From Alentia gelatinosa (Eukaryota > Annelida > Polychaeta > Phyllodocida > Polynoidae): a DNA stretch of 64,000 bases. Positions 12,601 through 20,736 of this stretch are shown here, in pieces. Made by a program: the position numbers and the translations under genes. The stretch lies in assembly GCA_950022655.1 (NCBI GenBank), contig OX465580.1:128124099-128188098 (forward strand), in the 5' to 3' direction. Below the pieces are notes generated by a model, which saw nothing but the letters and a program-made list of their open reading frames with translations, was not told the origin of the DNA and made no database searches. The first letter of the stretch is position 1. Each line of letters opens with the position of its first letter.

Positions 12601-13157
12601 GACTCCACTCTTTAACTTTAACCTATGCTGTCTGACTGTCAGTAGGCTGTCTGGCAGTGGCCCGACTGACTGACAAGTGGTCTGCATGACAGGATCCATT
12701 GGTGAAAGGGATATGTGAAAGGTATCATGCATAGATTTTCACTAAGTATATTTAAGGTTTAATACTACTAGCATGCCATTGGCATTGTTGATAATATTGT
12801 AAGCCAATCCTTATTACGAAATTGAATGAGAACCGGACTATGTTGTTTGGTTTAGAGTTCATATGCAGGCGAATGGATAAAAAGAAATGTGAATCTGGAT
12901 GAAAAGTTTACAAGTTAAACTGACACTGACAACCCAACACGGCAACAGAGGAGGCTACTAGTAGTACTACACAACCCCTATTATCGCTCCACAACGCCTC
13001 AGGATTTGTTGAAAACAGCATAACACATGAGTTCTTTTGCAAGGCAGTCATAACATATGCACATTATAACTAGATAACATAGCTTACGAGAATCAGGATC
13101 CACATCTTGCTTTAATCGACGAAGTTCTTCGTCAGAAAACCCAACCCAGTTTGCCAT
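5490..13157 (-). CDS. GORAB: GORAB homologue (RAB6-interacting golgin), five coding exons
   Basis: In known animals GORAB is a trans-Golgi golgin that binds RAB6 and SCYL1 and acts in COPI retrieval. Coding exons here are 13157-13088, 9067-8698, 8082-7981, 7264-7124 and 6648-5490. They sum to 1842 nt (613 residues) with matching phases at every junction and GT-AG borders (donors GTAAGC, GTAAGT, GTATTG, GTCAGT). The N-terminus WVGFSDEELRRLKQ matches the family's opening motif. The coiled-coil block (about residues 150-280) matches human GORAB through AIIER, IQKDL and LTEHL...QNE.RKA. Human GORAB is about 370 residues; the excess is a 123-residue Pro/Arg/Ser-rich exon 2 and a ~300-residue Ala/Thr/Pro/Ser tail. 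The start is the ATG at 13157: the reading frame is open upstream but has no further ATG, and MANWVGF aligns with the human start. Confidence 0.93.
5752..5910 (-). repeat. Coding minisatellite in the GORAB tail
   Basis: Read on the plus strand, tandem 12- and 15-bp units of GGGCGTGGCG type keep the reading frame. On the minus strand they encode repeated Ala-Thr-Pro motifs (SATPTSATPIATPTNATP). Units are multiples of three, so length change would be frame-neutral. Confidence 0.85.
6896..6958 (+). other. tRNA-Arg-like 5' fragment in GORAB intron 4
   Basis: The segment GTGGCCCAATAGATAAGGCA then TTTGCCTCCTA closely resembles the D arm and anticodon arm (CCT) of animal tRNA-Arg. The sequence stops resembling a tRNA after the anticodon loop, with no T arm or GGTTCGA box. 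It is best read as a truncated tRNA pseudogene or the head of a tRNA-derived SINE, antisense to GORAB. Confidence 0.55.
7124..7264 (-). CDS. GORAB: GORAB exon 4 (coiled coil)
   Basis: Encodes QKAAKQEATRLTKIQKDLAQ and on to EEASREYLEA. It matches the human LKRIQKEL...IRNRIDQAS region with no length change. The acceptor is CATACGCAG and the donor GTCAGT. Confidence 0.88.
7478..7573. mobile_element. Short MITE, TTATCTCACCCC-related
   Basis: The ends TTATTTTACCC and GGGTGATAA are inverted. The internal words CCATAGGCTTAGCATTATGA and ACTCGTACCC are shared with elements at 926, 15262, 42247 and 51013. It sits in GORAB intron 3. Confidence 0.6.
7981..8082 (-). CDS. GORAB: GORAB exon 3 (coiled coil start)
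   Basis: Encodes QELQNVEKFQFQQKRIEEQN through LLTSAIIER, colinear with the human WEVLQQEQRLMEEKNKRKK...AIAER block. The acceptor is TTTCAG and the donor GTATTG. Confidence 0.88.
8698..9067 (-). CDS. GORAB: GORAB exon 2 (low-complexity linker)
   Basis: The acceptor is CACCAG and the donor GTAAGT. It translates as a basic, Pro/Arg/Ser-rich stretch (RPARGRPARGRASPRDR) becoming acidic at the end (KPEDDEDLGMILDDKD). This frame is the only one that joins both neighbours in phase. The same DNA has a second long open frame that is not the coding one. Confidence 0.82.
9114..9273. repeat. Direct repeat, left copy, flanking a MITE
   Basis: About 160 bp, from TCTTTAATA to GTAGAGAGTTA, strongly similar to 9963-10121 in the same orientation. 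The pair brackets the inverted-repeat element at 9274-9966 inside GORAB intron 1. Confidence 0.75.
9274..9966. mobile_element. hAT-like MITE, GGTTCCACC family, copy 1
   Basis: Inverted ends AAGTGCTGGTTCCACCA (left) and the complement of AAAGGCAGGTTCCACCAGCA (right). It shares internal sequence (ATCTCGCT, CACACAAGATA, GAAACCT) with 34453-35417. There is no ORF. The hAT-like label rests on the A(A)GGGCTGGTTCC style of terminus and is tentative. Confidence 0.6.
9963..10121. repeat. Direct repeat, right copy
   Basis: Second copy of 9114-9273, colinear through the shared words AATTGATTGAGTCCTGG and TCTCGTCCTAGATCAC. From 10122 to 10400 I see no further recognisable feature. Confidence 0.75.
10400..11112. 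repeat. Degenerate ACCTACC/ACCTGCC low-complexity tract
   Basis: Irregular C/A-rich tandem words (ACCTACC, CCACCAACCTG, CCTGCCTACC) at 10400-10750 and again at 11025-11112. The tract is split by the MITE at 10806-11020. Confidence 0.7.
10806..11020. mobile_element. MITE, TTTATCCTACCCC family, copy 1
   Basis: The left end TTTATCCTACCC and right end GGGGTAGGATAAA are inverted. The internal words CACTTTATGTCA and ATGTTAAGTCTATGG are shared with the copies at 30957, 33972 and 56526. It interrupts a simple-sequence tract. Confidence 0.75.
11113..11966. other. GORAB intron 1 sequence, unassigned
   Basis: Intron sequence with scattered words repeated at 12310-12560 (GTTGGTGTACA, CCAGCAAAT, GCCGGCTA). 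This suggests that 11967-12301 inserted into a larger, older repeat. The ORFs of up to 128 codons have no recognisable homology. Confidence 0.4.
11967..12301. mobile_element. Palindromic element with telomere-like core, 9-bp TSD
   Basis: Flanked by the perfect 9-bp direct repeat CACGCTGAA (11958-11966 and 12302-12310). The ends begin GG and share TGGACGCCTTGAG / TGGATGCCTTGAG without gaps. Three copies of GGACGCCTTGAG lie on the left and three inverted copies (CTCAAGGCGTCC type) on the right. The centre (about 12148-12187) is degenerate CCCTAA repeat. The 9-bp duplication would fit a Mutator-like element. No ORF. Confidence 0.7.
12311..13087. other. GORAB intron 1 sequence, unassigned
   Basis: Holds the right half of the older repeat noted at 11113, then unassigned AT-rich DNA up to the exon 1 donor. 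Confidence 0.4.
13088..13157 (-). CDS. GORAB: GORAB exon 1 (start codon)
   Basis: Encodes MANWVGFSDEELRRLKQ and on to DPDS, the conserved family N-terminus. It ends one base into an Arg codon at a GTAAGC donor. The base at -3 is A, an adequate Kozak context. Confidence 0.88.
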
Positions 13158-13320
13158 CGTCGCGGGTTTGTTGATGCCACGTCTTCTGCTCCGAGATCCG
13201 GCGAGATCATCCGCCAGGGGGACTCTAGTCTCTTCCACAAACCGCTTGGAGGCGCACCAAGCAGCCTGACACGCGCTATGAACGACGCCGTCTGGTATGT
13301 CTTGGCCGTACTACAGGATT

Positions 13321-13387
13321 GGGGGTGGGGGGGGGGGGGGGTGGTGGGGGGGGGGGGGGGGGGGGGGTGGGGGGGGGGGGGGGGGGG
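13321..13387 (+). repeat. 67-bp G tract upstream of GORAB
   Basis: Almost pure G, broken by five Ts, about 165 bp upstream of the GORAB start codon. The sense strand of GORAB carries the C tract. Long G runs can form quadruplexes, and they are also a common site of assembly error. Confidence 0.85.
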
Positions 13388-14191
13388 CTAGATCGACCGC
13401 CAACTTTTTATCCACTCTGTTCCAATAGCAGTTTTTCCGTTCAGCGCCGCCATGCGGTCATGTTGCATGGCAACGCGGCCGTTCGGCCAAACATTGCGGT
13501 GTCCGAGTGTCCGCCTATGCATTCACACATAGGGTGTGAGTGGCGGGTATGAGAGCAGAGGTGTTGTTTTCTTCCAGATAGGAGTGTTAGAACAAGTTAG
13601 GACACTCTCAAAACACAGACAGGTTGTGCACACTTCAGAGTTGATTATTGTCTTAATTTTTAGATATTGTTTTAGTTGATACAGAGCTTACTGATATACC
13701 AAAAGAGGGACATACTAAGAGGGATATTCTAAGAGGGACATTCAAGTCTTGTATTTGTCTACTGTGTATATCATTCCCATTTCCATCTCATTCATCACTC
13801 TCTATTCATGCCAAACCTGGTGATGAATGTAAAAAGTCATTTCCCTAATAAAGAAATGATAACCCCCTCCCCCCCAAAAAAAACCCCAAAACAACAACAA
13901 CAACACACCAACCCAACAACCCTCAATAAAATACATTGGTAGACATCATAACACATCACTGTTGGTCACGGATTGTGAACTAATTTCATAGTACAAAAAC
14001 TCACTCATAATAGAGTAATTATATGAAAAACAATTACTTTGAAAAAATATATTTAATCATGAATCCCAAATGCCAGACATTATGATTTAAAAATGAACCA
14101 ATCTCAAGAGATATATCATTTTACATCTTATATAACACTATCCAAGTGAAATATATAATGATTTTTTAATGTATCAAATGGGTCATATGTA

Positions 14192-14195
<4 letters not shown>
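13388..14195. other. Upstream flank of GORAB; nothing recognised
   Basis: The first 160 bp are CpG-containing and may be part of the GORAB promoter. The rest is AT-rich without recognisable genes. Confidence 0.4.
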
Positions 14196-14197
<2 letters not shown>

Positions 14198-14265
<68 letters not shown>

Positions 14266-14358
14266 TATATATTGCAGATACATGTGCATTATATATATAA
14301 ATAAATATATATATATGTGTGTATATATAATGTATGTATGTATGTATGTATGTATGTA
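14198..14358. repeat. (TA)n and (GTAT)n microsatellites
   Basis: A TA run of about 75 bp, a second mixed TA/TG stretch, and a GTAT run at 14333-14358. The 125-codon ORF across it, read as alternating Tyr/Ile, is a by-product of the repeat. Confidence 0.95.
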
Positions 14359-14811
14359 TATGACATTCCTAATGGGACAAATATAAGATATATAGGTTGG
14401 ATTCCAATTGCAAGGGTGAGTATATGCAACAGATATTCTAAGAATAAGTTTATCTAAACGATATATTAAGTATTGTTGAGCCGATATGAATGTTAAACCC
14501 ACCAAATTGTAGCTGGAATACCATAGAATACGATGGACTCAATGTATTGTCTTTAAACATAATCTAAACGTAATCTACGGACATATTACGATTATACACT
14601 CAGTCTGCCAATGCTAAAGAATACGTCGCTAGGTCTTTGCTTGGCCGCATGCATTGCGTAACCAAGTAGATAAGCCTCGTTCTTACTGGCCACCGGAAAC
14701 GGTGTTTTGTAGGTGGGTATCTGTGGTTTCAGCGGTTTCACTTTGGCTCCCTATTGTAGAGCATAGGCCTACGCTTCTCATGACCCCCCCCCCCCCCCCT
14801 CTAGGGGTTAG

Positions 14812-15178
14812 AATGGTTACATAGATACACTTTCAGCATGCTGCCAGAAAACTATCCCTTCACTATATGCGTGCTATCCACTGTGACAGTGTGAAAGGAG
14901 CAGGGTGCCAGTGTCTCAGGGTCTTAGAAGCATGCTCAGCTGACCATGACCAATCACTAGAGACCGAAATACCTCATTGACCTACTGGTGCTTGACCTTG
15001 ATATTTTTTTATCCTAGACTCAGGTGGTTGCAGAAATAACAGGTTGACTGGGTTCCATTAGCTTACAGAAAACTATCCATAGACTGAATGCAACTCAAAC
15101 CGTTTAATTGTTATTCATGTATAATTGCACGCTCATTCATCTATGATGAACATCCTATTTGCTCCTAGTTCTGGACAC
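14812..15178. repeat. Dispersed repeat L, copy 1
   Basis: About 365 bp nearly identical to 62453-62822. It runs from CACTTTCAGC(A/G)TGCTGCC, through GGGTGCCAGTGTCTCAGGGT, to ATTTGCTCC. Inverted, more diverged copies lie at 47040-47360 and 61635-62250. It has no ORF and is probably a non-autonomous transposon. Confidence 0.75.
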
Positions 15179-15261
15179 CACCACCACCACCACCACCATA
15201 CAAACCTATGGCCAAATGTCTATGAAATACTACTCACTACAAGGGGTGTAGTATAAATCAT

Positions 15262-15420
15262 TTATTTCACCCTGGTATTTTTTCTCAATAGACTTAACAT
15301 TAGGAACTCATATCCAACGCCCATTATATAAAAAACATATCCAATGGGGGTCTGTGTCACAAATAGTTAATTAGTCAATGTGAAAGATTAGATATTAACC
15401 CACCCCTAATATTTATAAAA
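15262..15420. mobile_element. Fragments of TTATTTCACCC-type MITE
   Basis: Contains TTATTTCACCCTGG, then AGACTTAACATTAGGAACTC. A second partial end follows at 15395 (TTAACCCACCCCTAAT, then CCATAGGCTTAACATT). Boundaries are unclear. Confidence 0.45.
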
Positions 15421-15900
15421 TCCCATAGGCTTAACATTGAGTTTCCGTATGCCACGCTGACTGGCATACAGAGTTTTATATGCCACTCCTTTGCTGCGTA
15501 CCATACGTATATTGACCCTTATGGCATCACCCTCCCTTATAGCCAGTATACCTGGCCATGTCCCCAAATATGGCCGGGTGTTGACTCCATACACCCTAAC
15601 CCTTTCTTGTCATTCTAGAGTGGCTGCAGTCTAAAATGTATGAATAACAAATTGAATAAATAAATATATACCCATTTGTCTTAGCCAACCTTTAAAATAG
15701 CTGTCGCTGAGGCCTACTTTATAACTGTGTTTTAGAGGTAGTTTTCCAGTAGATCTTGGCTGGTTCTTAAATCCAGCCATCTTGTTCAGTTTTCCTCGCT
15801 GGTTCCCTATAACTACAAAGTGCCTCGCTTAAAAACAGAAAATAGCTAATGGAGATCAGGGGTGAATACTTTACCTACCTCCCTTAAAGGGTTACCGGTA
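15421..15900. other. Nothing recognised
   Basis: Unassigned sequence between two transposons, with no coding signal I trust. Confidence 0.4.
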
Positions 15901-16182
15901 AGGCCTGGCGTCCACCTACTACGATAGAATCATAGACCTCCCGATTTGGCACCGATACAAAATGTCAAAATCGGTGCCATATCGGGAAGGTGCAAAATCG
16001 TAGACATATGTCTAGACAAGCCAATCCACCACGCATTGTATGGGGTTTTATCGGTGTCTAATCGCAGAAACGTTGTCAACTGCCCCGATTTTAGGTGACC
16101 TTCCGACGCGATTTTGTTTTTTATCGGAAGGTGCATCGTAGACCATATCGGAGCCATATCGTAGTAGGTGGACGCCAGGCCT
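15901..16182. mobile_element. MITE C (GGCGTCCACCTACTACGAT ends), copy 1
   Basis: Terminal inverted repeats AGGCCTGGCGTCCACCTACT continue into ACGATA on both sides. The inside is built from ATCGTAG, ATCGGGA and CCGAT words and contains a local hairpin (CCCGATTTGGCACCGAT against ATCGGTGCCATATCGGG). Copies at 52362-52645 and 62993-63276 have the same length within 4 bp and look about 90% identical. No ORF; TSD not clear. Confidence 0.85.
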
Positions 16183-16920
16183 AATAAACCAAAGAAGATT
16201 AGACAGACTTCTATATTAGATATTTCGCGGTTAGTGTGGCTTCTCACATATCTTAAAAAAAACATGTAAAAAATACTATTCAGATTGTTTGGCTTTGTGC
16301 GAGGACAGCATCAATGTCGTTCACCAAAATGCAAACACTGCAAAACGGAGGTGTTAAACGATTTTAATAGATTACCAATTATATGACTTATACCAATTAC
16401 CAATTATACAAACGATTGAAGAATCCTGCCTTAAAGCCACATGTCGAAAGGCATTTTACTAATGATGAATATGTAATGTAATGCTGTGTAGGCCCTACAA
16501 GAAGCAAATCGATGGGGCATTATAAACTATCACTCTGCTTTGATATCATGCTTTGATACAACTTTGAGTAAAGTCTGTCAAGTTCTACGCCTATAGGCCG
16601 TGCAACCATATTGGGTACTGAAAATTAGTTATCTTTGACTTGATTTATATACAAAAATTCTCACAACTTGGGCTGTACAAAAGATGCAGATTTGCAAAGG
16701 ATACCATATTAAACCAGAAATTATGGGCTTTATTGTATATATTTCGAATATATTGATGATTTATCTGTTTTAATTTTTAATGTATTTTTCTCAGAAATCA
16801 TGTTAAAAGTTAGGCAAAATGTTTGCCTTCTAGAAAATGAGTTAAAACTCCACAAAAATCCATATGGAAGTTAACACCCAGTTTATCAATCAAGAAGAGA
16901 CTTTAATTATGTAATTTCAA
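16183..16920. other. Nothing recognised
   Basis: AT-rich sequence without a convincing ORF. A possible ATTAAA for the small minus-strand ORF that follows lies at 16902-16907. Confidence 0.4.
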
Positions 16921-17094
16921 CTACGCCCTGCACTCTCTGTACCCAGTATATCCGGAATCGTCGTTCCCGCGATACTGGTACACAATCTCTGGTCGGAGAG
17001 AGATCACAATCGTCACGCTTGATGCCTCATGCTCAAACTCTTCAAGCAGAGTTCTGATGCGATGGTATTTTACAACATACTCAGTCTCCAACAT
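16921..17094 (-). CDS. Small ORF, 57 residues, divergent from NUPR1
   Basis: ATG at 17094, TAG at 16921. The product is mixed-charge and protein-like, with an N-terminal half that could be helical (KYHRIRTLLEEFEHE), then SVTIVISLRPE and a Tyr/Gly-rich end (QYRGNDDSGYTGYRECRA). An ATTAAA lies 14 bp past the stop. It starts about 230 bp from the inferred NUPR1 start site on the opposite strand, as in a shared promoter. I do not recognise the family. It could be one exon of a larger gene or chance. Confidence 0.4.
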   Translation of the reverse strand: MLETEYVVKYHRIRTLLEEFEHEASSVTIVISLRPEIVYQYRGNDDSGYTGYRECRA

Positions 17095-17197
17095 TGGTAT
17101 CCTCCTTTGCTTCTAACCACTGCACGAGGGATATGTTAGGAGAGCCTGAAGGGTAATGATAATATAGTCTATTATTAGATTGTTGGGAAACTACTGA

Positions 17198-17300
17198 CCA
17201 ATCAGCTGCCGTGTGGCTTTCATCACCGGGGGGAAATTGACCAATGAAACGCGGCAAAGATGACGCAAGGCGACCGCGAGCATGCAGGCTTGTATATAAA
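17198..17300 (+). promoter_or_regulatory. NUPR1 promoter: two CCAAT boxes, TGACGCAA, TATA box
   Basis: CCAAT at 17198-17202 and 17241-17245, TGACGCAA at 17261-17268, and TATATAAA at 17293-17300, which predicts initiation near 17325. TGACGCAA is a CREB/ATF-C/EBP hybrid site of the kind used by ATF4-C/EBP dimers. In mammals NUPR1 is induced by stress through ATF4, so the site fits the gene's known regulation; its use here is inferred. Confidence 0.7.
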
Positions 17301-17393
17301 CAACAAGGTACCTCGACCCAGGCACCTACACAATTAAAGCAACGAATTCAGTAAAACGCTTCTCCTGAGAAACAACGAAGTATAATTTCCAAC

Positions 17394-17600
17394 ATGGAAG
17401 ACCATTTTGACGAATACGAGCATTACAACTTCGACCAGGAGAAGCACATATTCTCTGGTCGCAGTGGGAAGGGAAGAACTAAGAAAGAAGCGAGTCAACA
17501 CACCAACCATCAAGACCCATCGGGACACACTCGCAAAACTGTGCAGAAACTCATGAACAACCATCACAACAACCTTCGCCTGACATGCGTTAAAAGTTAG
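17394..17600 (+). CDS. NUPR1: NUPR1/p8 homologue, 68 residues
   Basis: NUPR1 is a small, basic, disordered nuclear protein induced by stress; it acts as a chromatin and transcription cofactor. The acidic N-terminal motif DEYEHYNFD is followed by the basic family core, GRSGKGRTKKEASQHTN, then PSGHTRKTVQKLMNN. This aligns with human GGRKGRTKREAAANTN and SPGGHERKLVTKLQNS. The length (68) is close to the human 82. The ATG at 17394 has context CCAACATGG. Just after the stop, ATG|GTAAGT at 17605-17613 is a consensus donor, so the 3' UTR is probably spliced. The reverse strand has a 77-codon shadow ORF. Confidence 0.87.
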   Translation: MEDHFDEYEHYNFDQEKHIFSGRSGKGRTKKEASQHTNHQDPSGHTRKTVQKLMNNHHNNLRLTCVKS

Positions 17601-17607
17601 GAAAATG

Positions 17608-20085
17608 GTAAGTGTTTGTTATAGCTTGTGTTAGATATAAAGTAGTGTGTAAGACTTACGTTTTCATGTTGACATAGCCGCGAATTGTCGAAATTCGTTA
17701 CTGAATCCAGGCTGATGATTTCACGAAAACAAGATGGCGTCCACTTTGACAGGTGCTTGTTGCGAGCACATACCACAGTTGGGATGGCTTCTTTTTCTTA
17801 ATTGCAAGCTAGCCAACCATTTTCTAAACAGGAATTACCCTACTATCCTAGTGCACGAGTACATTTAGTTGTTCTACGCGTGAAGACGTAGGAATATCAA
17901 AACAATTCACCTTCACTGGTTCAGGTCTTTGGTAAGTAGGCCTACCTCGGCCCGGGTAATTGACCATTTAGATTTAGCCTACATGGACAGAGGTGAAAAC
18001 CATTTCAGAATGATGGAGTCAAATGGGAATTTTAAATCTCTAAACAATGTTTCAAAGGGGTCTTATTTCATGATTTCCCCTTAAAAGTCATCTACACTTT
18101 TATAGAAAACATTACCATAAAACCTCCATTCACTCAACGGTACCATCATAACCTTGCAATAATTGTTATACATGTACAAATGTATGTGAAATGACTTTTG
18201 ATAGATGGGCATTTGATTTAGTGCAGTCTTAATTCAGAAACATGTAACCGTGGAATGGAAATATAGATCTATATGGTTTACGTGTATTGTGCACTGAATT
18301 TATTCGTTGGGTATTACTATTAGATTCACTGACGCGGATATATACGTGAGAGGCCAGTCTAGTTCCTACATCTTTCTCCTATAGAAACTAGTGCACTCTC
18401 CCCCCGTGGGAGGGGGTAAGGTACCATCTGATTCCTGAAGCGTAGTTGTTGTTGGCAAAGAGCCCAGCAGATCATTTGAATAAAGGGTCTGGATGACCCA
18501 GAATGACCTTGAATATCTTAGTCCGTGTATAAATGGTAACAGGCAGCTGGCAGGCGCAGATACTTGACTATCATCAAAATAGGTCAGTGTATACTTAAAC
18601 TGTTATCGGGGCCGCCAAATGTATGTATACCTTCCCTATGCCTCAGGGTTGTAACTACCAAACAACCCATGCAGTCCAATATTATTGCTTTGGGGCCCAG
18701 AATAATTTAGTATACCTCATCCAATCCATCAGAAATAGACAATCAGGATGTCAGTTTTCCTTGTTTCCGCGGAATTCCTTGTTTTCATTTTTGGAATAAG
18801 AAATCCTTTTTTCTTGTGTAAAATTAACATAACTAAAAGATACCCATAGATTCCCTAATTAACCTGCCTCCAAACCCATGTTCCGTAGTGATAATGTTAT
18901 TTGTATCTACTATATTTCAGGTCTTTTTGGTGTATATATAATTCTAATGTCTAACCATGTATTGCCGGGAAAAATATTTCCTTGTTTATTCTGACCCCAA
19001 CTGACATCCGTGAGACATAGAACTAGGAGGTACTGTGAGAATATGCCTGCAGCCTCAGTAGAGACCTGCCAAACAGGAGCCATCCTCAATGTATTGATTC
19101 TTATTGATTGAATGAATCAATAAACCAGTATTGACTAGCTAGTAGCTGCTACCCTTCAAGGTTGATGCACCTATGACTGTTTACAATACATACTTGAAGG
19201 CGTATATTGCTATTGCAAAGCTGAACAAAGGATGTTTTCTCAATAATACCTTTGAATTCAGATTTTGAATACTCTGAACCAATTAATTAGAAATGTCGAG
19301 CATGTAAAAAAGTGTGTTGACACCCTAAAGAAAAGAAAAACATAACATTGAGTATACTCCTAAATCGACTGCTGGTTTCTCGCGATTCTTATTATAAAGA
19401 TTCAATTCTAAATGACACGATATATTTCATATATTATTGTGTGGTATGTCCGTAAGACAACCACCAGTAAAATTTATACCTAAAATGTGATAAATCCGAG
19501 TTTCATCGTTATGCTAGGCGCAATCTGATGGAAGAATAGTTGAAATGACTAATTCACCCGACAGTCAGAGTGGTGACATGCGAGCTAAGGTGTGATTGAT
19601 TAATCTAGATGTGGTCAGTGTCGCACCTGTCAGCTTGGTCACTGATGAGTCACTCCACATTTACCATCCCACCCGCGATTGTAACTCATACACTGACCGA
19701 AATATCCGGTTGTTCTACAGTACGCAGGCCTCTCAGTGAAACCATAAAATCTATATTCTACCTCATGAGCCTTTTTTTTAAGATAACTTATATAACCTAC
19801 GAAACCTATATTTTCTTACTGCCATGCAGATTGATGTATACAGGAAATTTAGAAGTTAACTTGACACAAAATCAATTTGTCAAATGACAAAAAAATCCAA
19901 ATTGTCAGTGTATTTAAGATATCTTATAAGTGTTTAAAATTCAGCAGTTTGCACGACTTCTTTGTAGTTGTGCATGCTAAGTTTCCAACAGGCAAGCCAA
20001 TGTGCATATTAGGTCTAACCTGATGAGCCTGACATCTTGCCAGTTGGTACTAGGTAACTTTTTTTTATTTTTTTTAAAAAGTTTT
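17608..20085. other. Probable NUPR1 3' UTR intron and intergenic DNA
   Basis: Starts at the GTAAGT donor. I found no coding exon or transposon with clear ends. An AAGATGGCG motif occurs at 17731. No acceptor or polyadenylation site could be chosen with confidence. Confidence 0.4.
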
Positions 20086-20092
20086 TTATTAC
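20086..20092 (-). terminator. Polyadenylation signal for the 20121-20582 ORF
   Basis: On the minus strand TAATAAAA lies about 30 nt past the stop codon at 20121, a normal distance for a short 3' UTR. Confidence 0.45.
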
Positions 20093-20120
20093 CAAATTCT
20101 GGTTTCCCAGTTCTTCCATT

Positions 20121-20582
20121 TTAGAAATGTAGAATTAAGGGTAAGTTTTTCAGTGGTTTCTTTTTTAACTTCATTATGCTGAATATGTTAAACCCTAAAA
20201 AGCCTATGTTTTTGGCCTTGAGAGTGCTATATGTTGTTGCAAACTTTAATAACATTTGATTTATGATCTGCTCCTTACTTCCATGCGGTAGCTCGATCTG
20301 TACACTTTGCCAAGTTTTCAGATATCTAATGATATTCAAACAACAGAGTAACGCATGATCTTTGTTCTTGCAGTGAAGCCAATCTTCGGGTTCTTCGGGA
20401 TAAGAGACGCGGCCTTGCTGGAGCATGGATTCGGTCTGTGATTTCAACCGGTGCCAATGGACAGTCGACTCACCCTTTGTTGGAGTGACGGTCGCTGACG
20501 CAAGCATGACGTCATACGCACGTGACGTCACTTGACAGTAACAGACGTGACTGCGCCGAGCTTGTCCTTGACACAGCACCAT
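20121..20582 (-). CDS. Unidentified 153-codon ORF divergent from PRORSD1
   Basis: One of the few long ORFs here not explained by repeats or by a gene on the other strand. The first Met (20582) has poor Kozak context, and the N-terminal 25 residues would be encoded by the CRE-bearing promoter of PRORSD1. An internal Met (MLQQGRVSYPEEPEDW, start near 20430) is an attractive alternative. The middle (HALLCCLNIIRYLKTWQSVQ) could be an amphipathic helix, and the C-terminus is Lys-rich. No signal peptide or motif is recognised. AATAAA follows the stop. I cannot name a family, and chance is not excluded. Confidence 0.4.
   Translation of the reverse strand: MVLCQGQARRSHVCYCQVTSRAYDVMLASATVTPTKGESTVHWHRLKSQTESMLQQGRVSYPEEPEDWLHCKNKDHALLCCLNIIRYLKTWQSVQIELPHGSKEQIINQMLLKFATTYSTLKAKNIGFLGFNIFSIMKLKKKPLKNLPLILHF
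20507..20530 (+). promoter_or_regulatory. Twin CREs and E-box upstream of PRORSD1
   Basis: Two perfect TGACGTCA palindromes (20507-20514 and 20523-20530), with CACGTG at 20519-20524 overlapping the second. They lie in a CpG-rich patch. Their position fits a CREB/ATF-driven promoter about 200 bp upstream of the PRORSD1 start, and they could serve both divergent ORFs. Confidence 0.65.
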
Positions 20583-20652
20583 GGAGTGTTCACTGACCTC
20601 GGCCCTAGTCAGCTACATTGATCAGTGTCTCATTGTAGGTGTCATTATGTGA
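20581..20652 (+). other. Upstream ORF (23 codons) before PRORSD1
   Basis: ATG in strong context (CACCATGG) opens MECSLTSALVSYIDQCLIVG and stops at TGA, 84 bp before the PRORSD1 start. If transcription starts upstream of 20581, this would be a translated leader ORF. The same palindrome supplies the minus-strand ORF's first ATG. Confidence 0.4.
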
Positions 20653-20736
20653 TAGTTTTGTTACATTTTGTATTTTTTGCCACTTGCTGTGGTGTTCGGT
20701 CAACACGACCGAGTCACCACCCCCAACGATGCCACC

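Noticed and set aside
13157..13238. Longer GORAB N-terminus starting at 13238
   Set aside because: The codon at 13236-13238 is GTG, not ATG. The first ATG in frame is 13157, which matches the human start.
14128..14505. 125-codon minus-strand Tyr/Ile ORF
   Set aside because: Translation of a TA microsatellite.
15930..16265. 111-codon minus-strand ORF
   Set aside because: Lies across MITE C. The equivalent copy at 52362 does not preserve it.
17334..17567. 77-codon minus-strand ORF over NUPR1
   Set aside because: Reverse-strand shadow. The plus frame matches the NUPR1 family and has a promoter.
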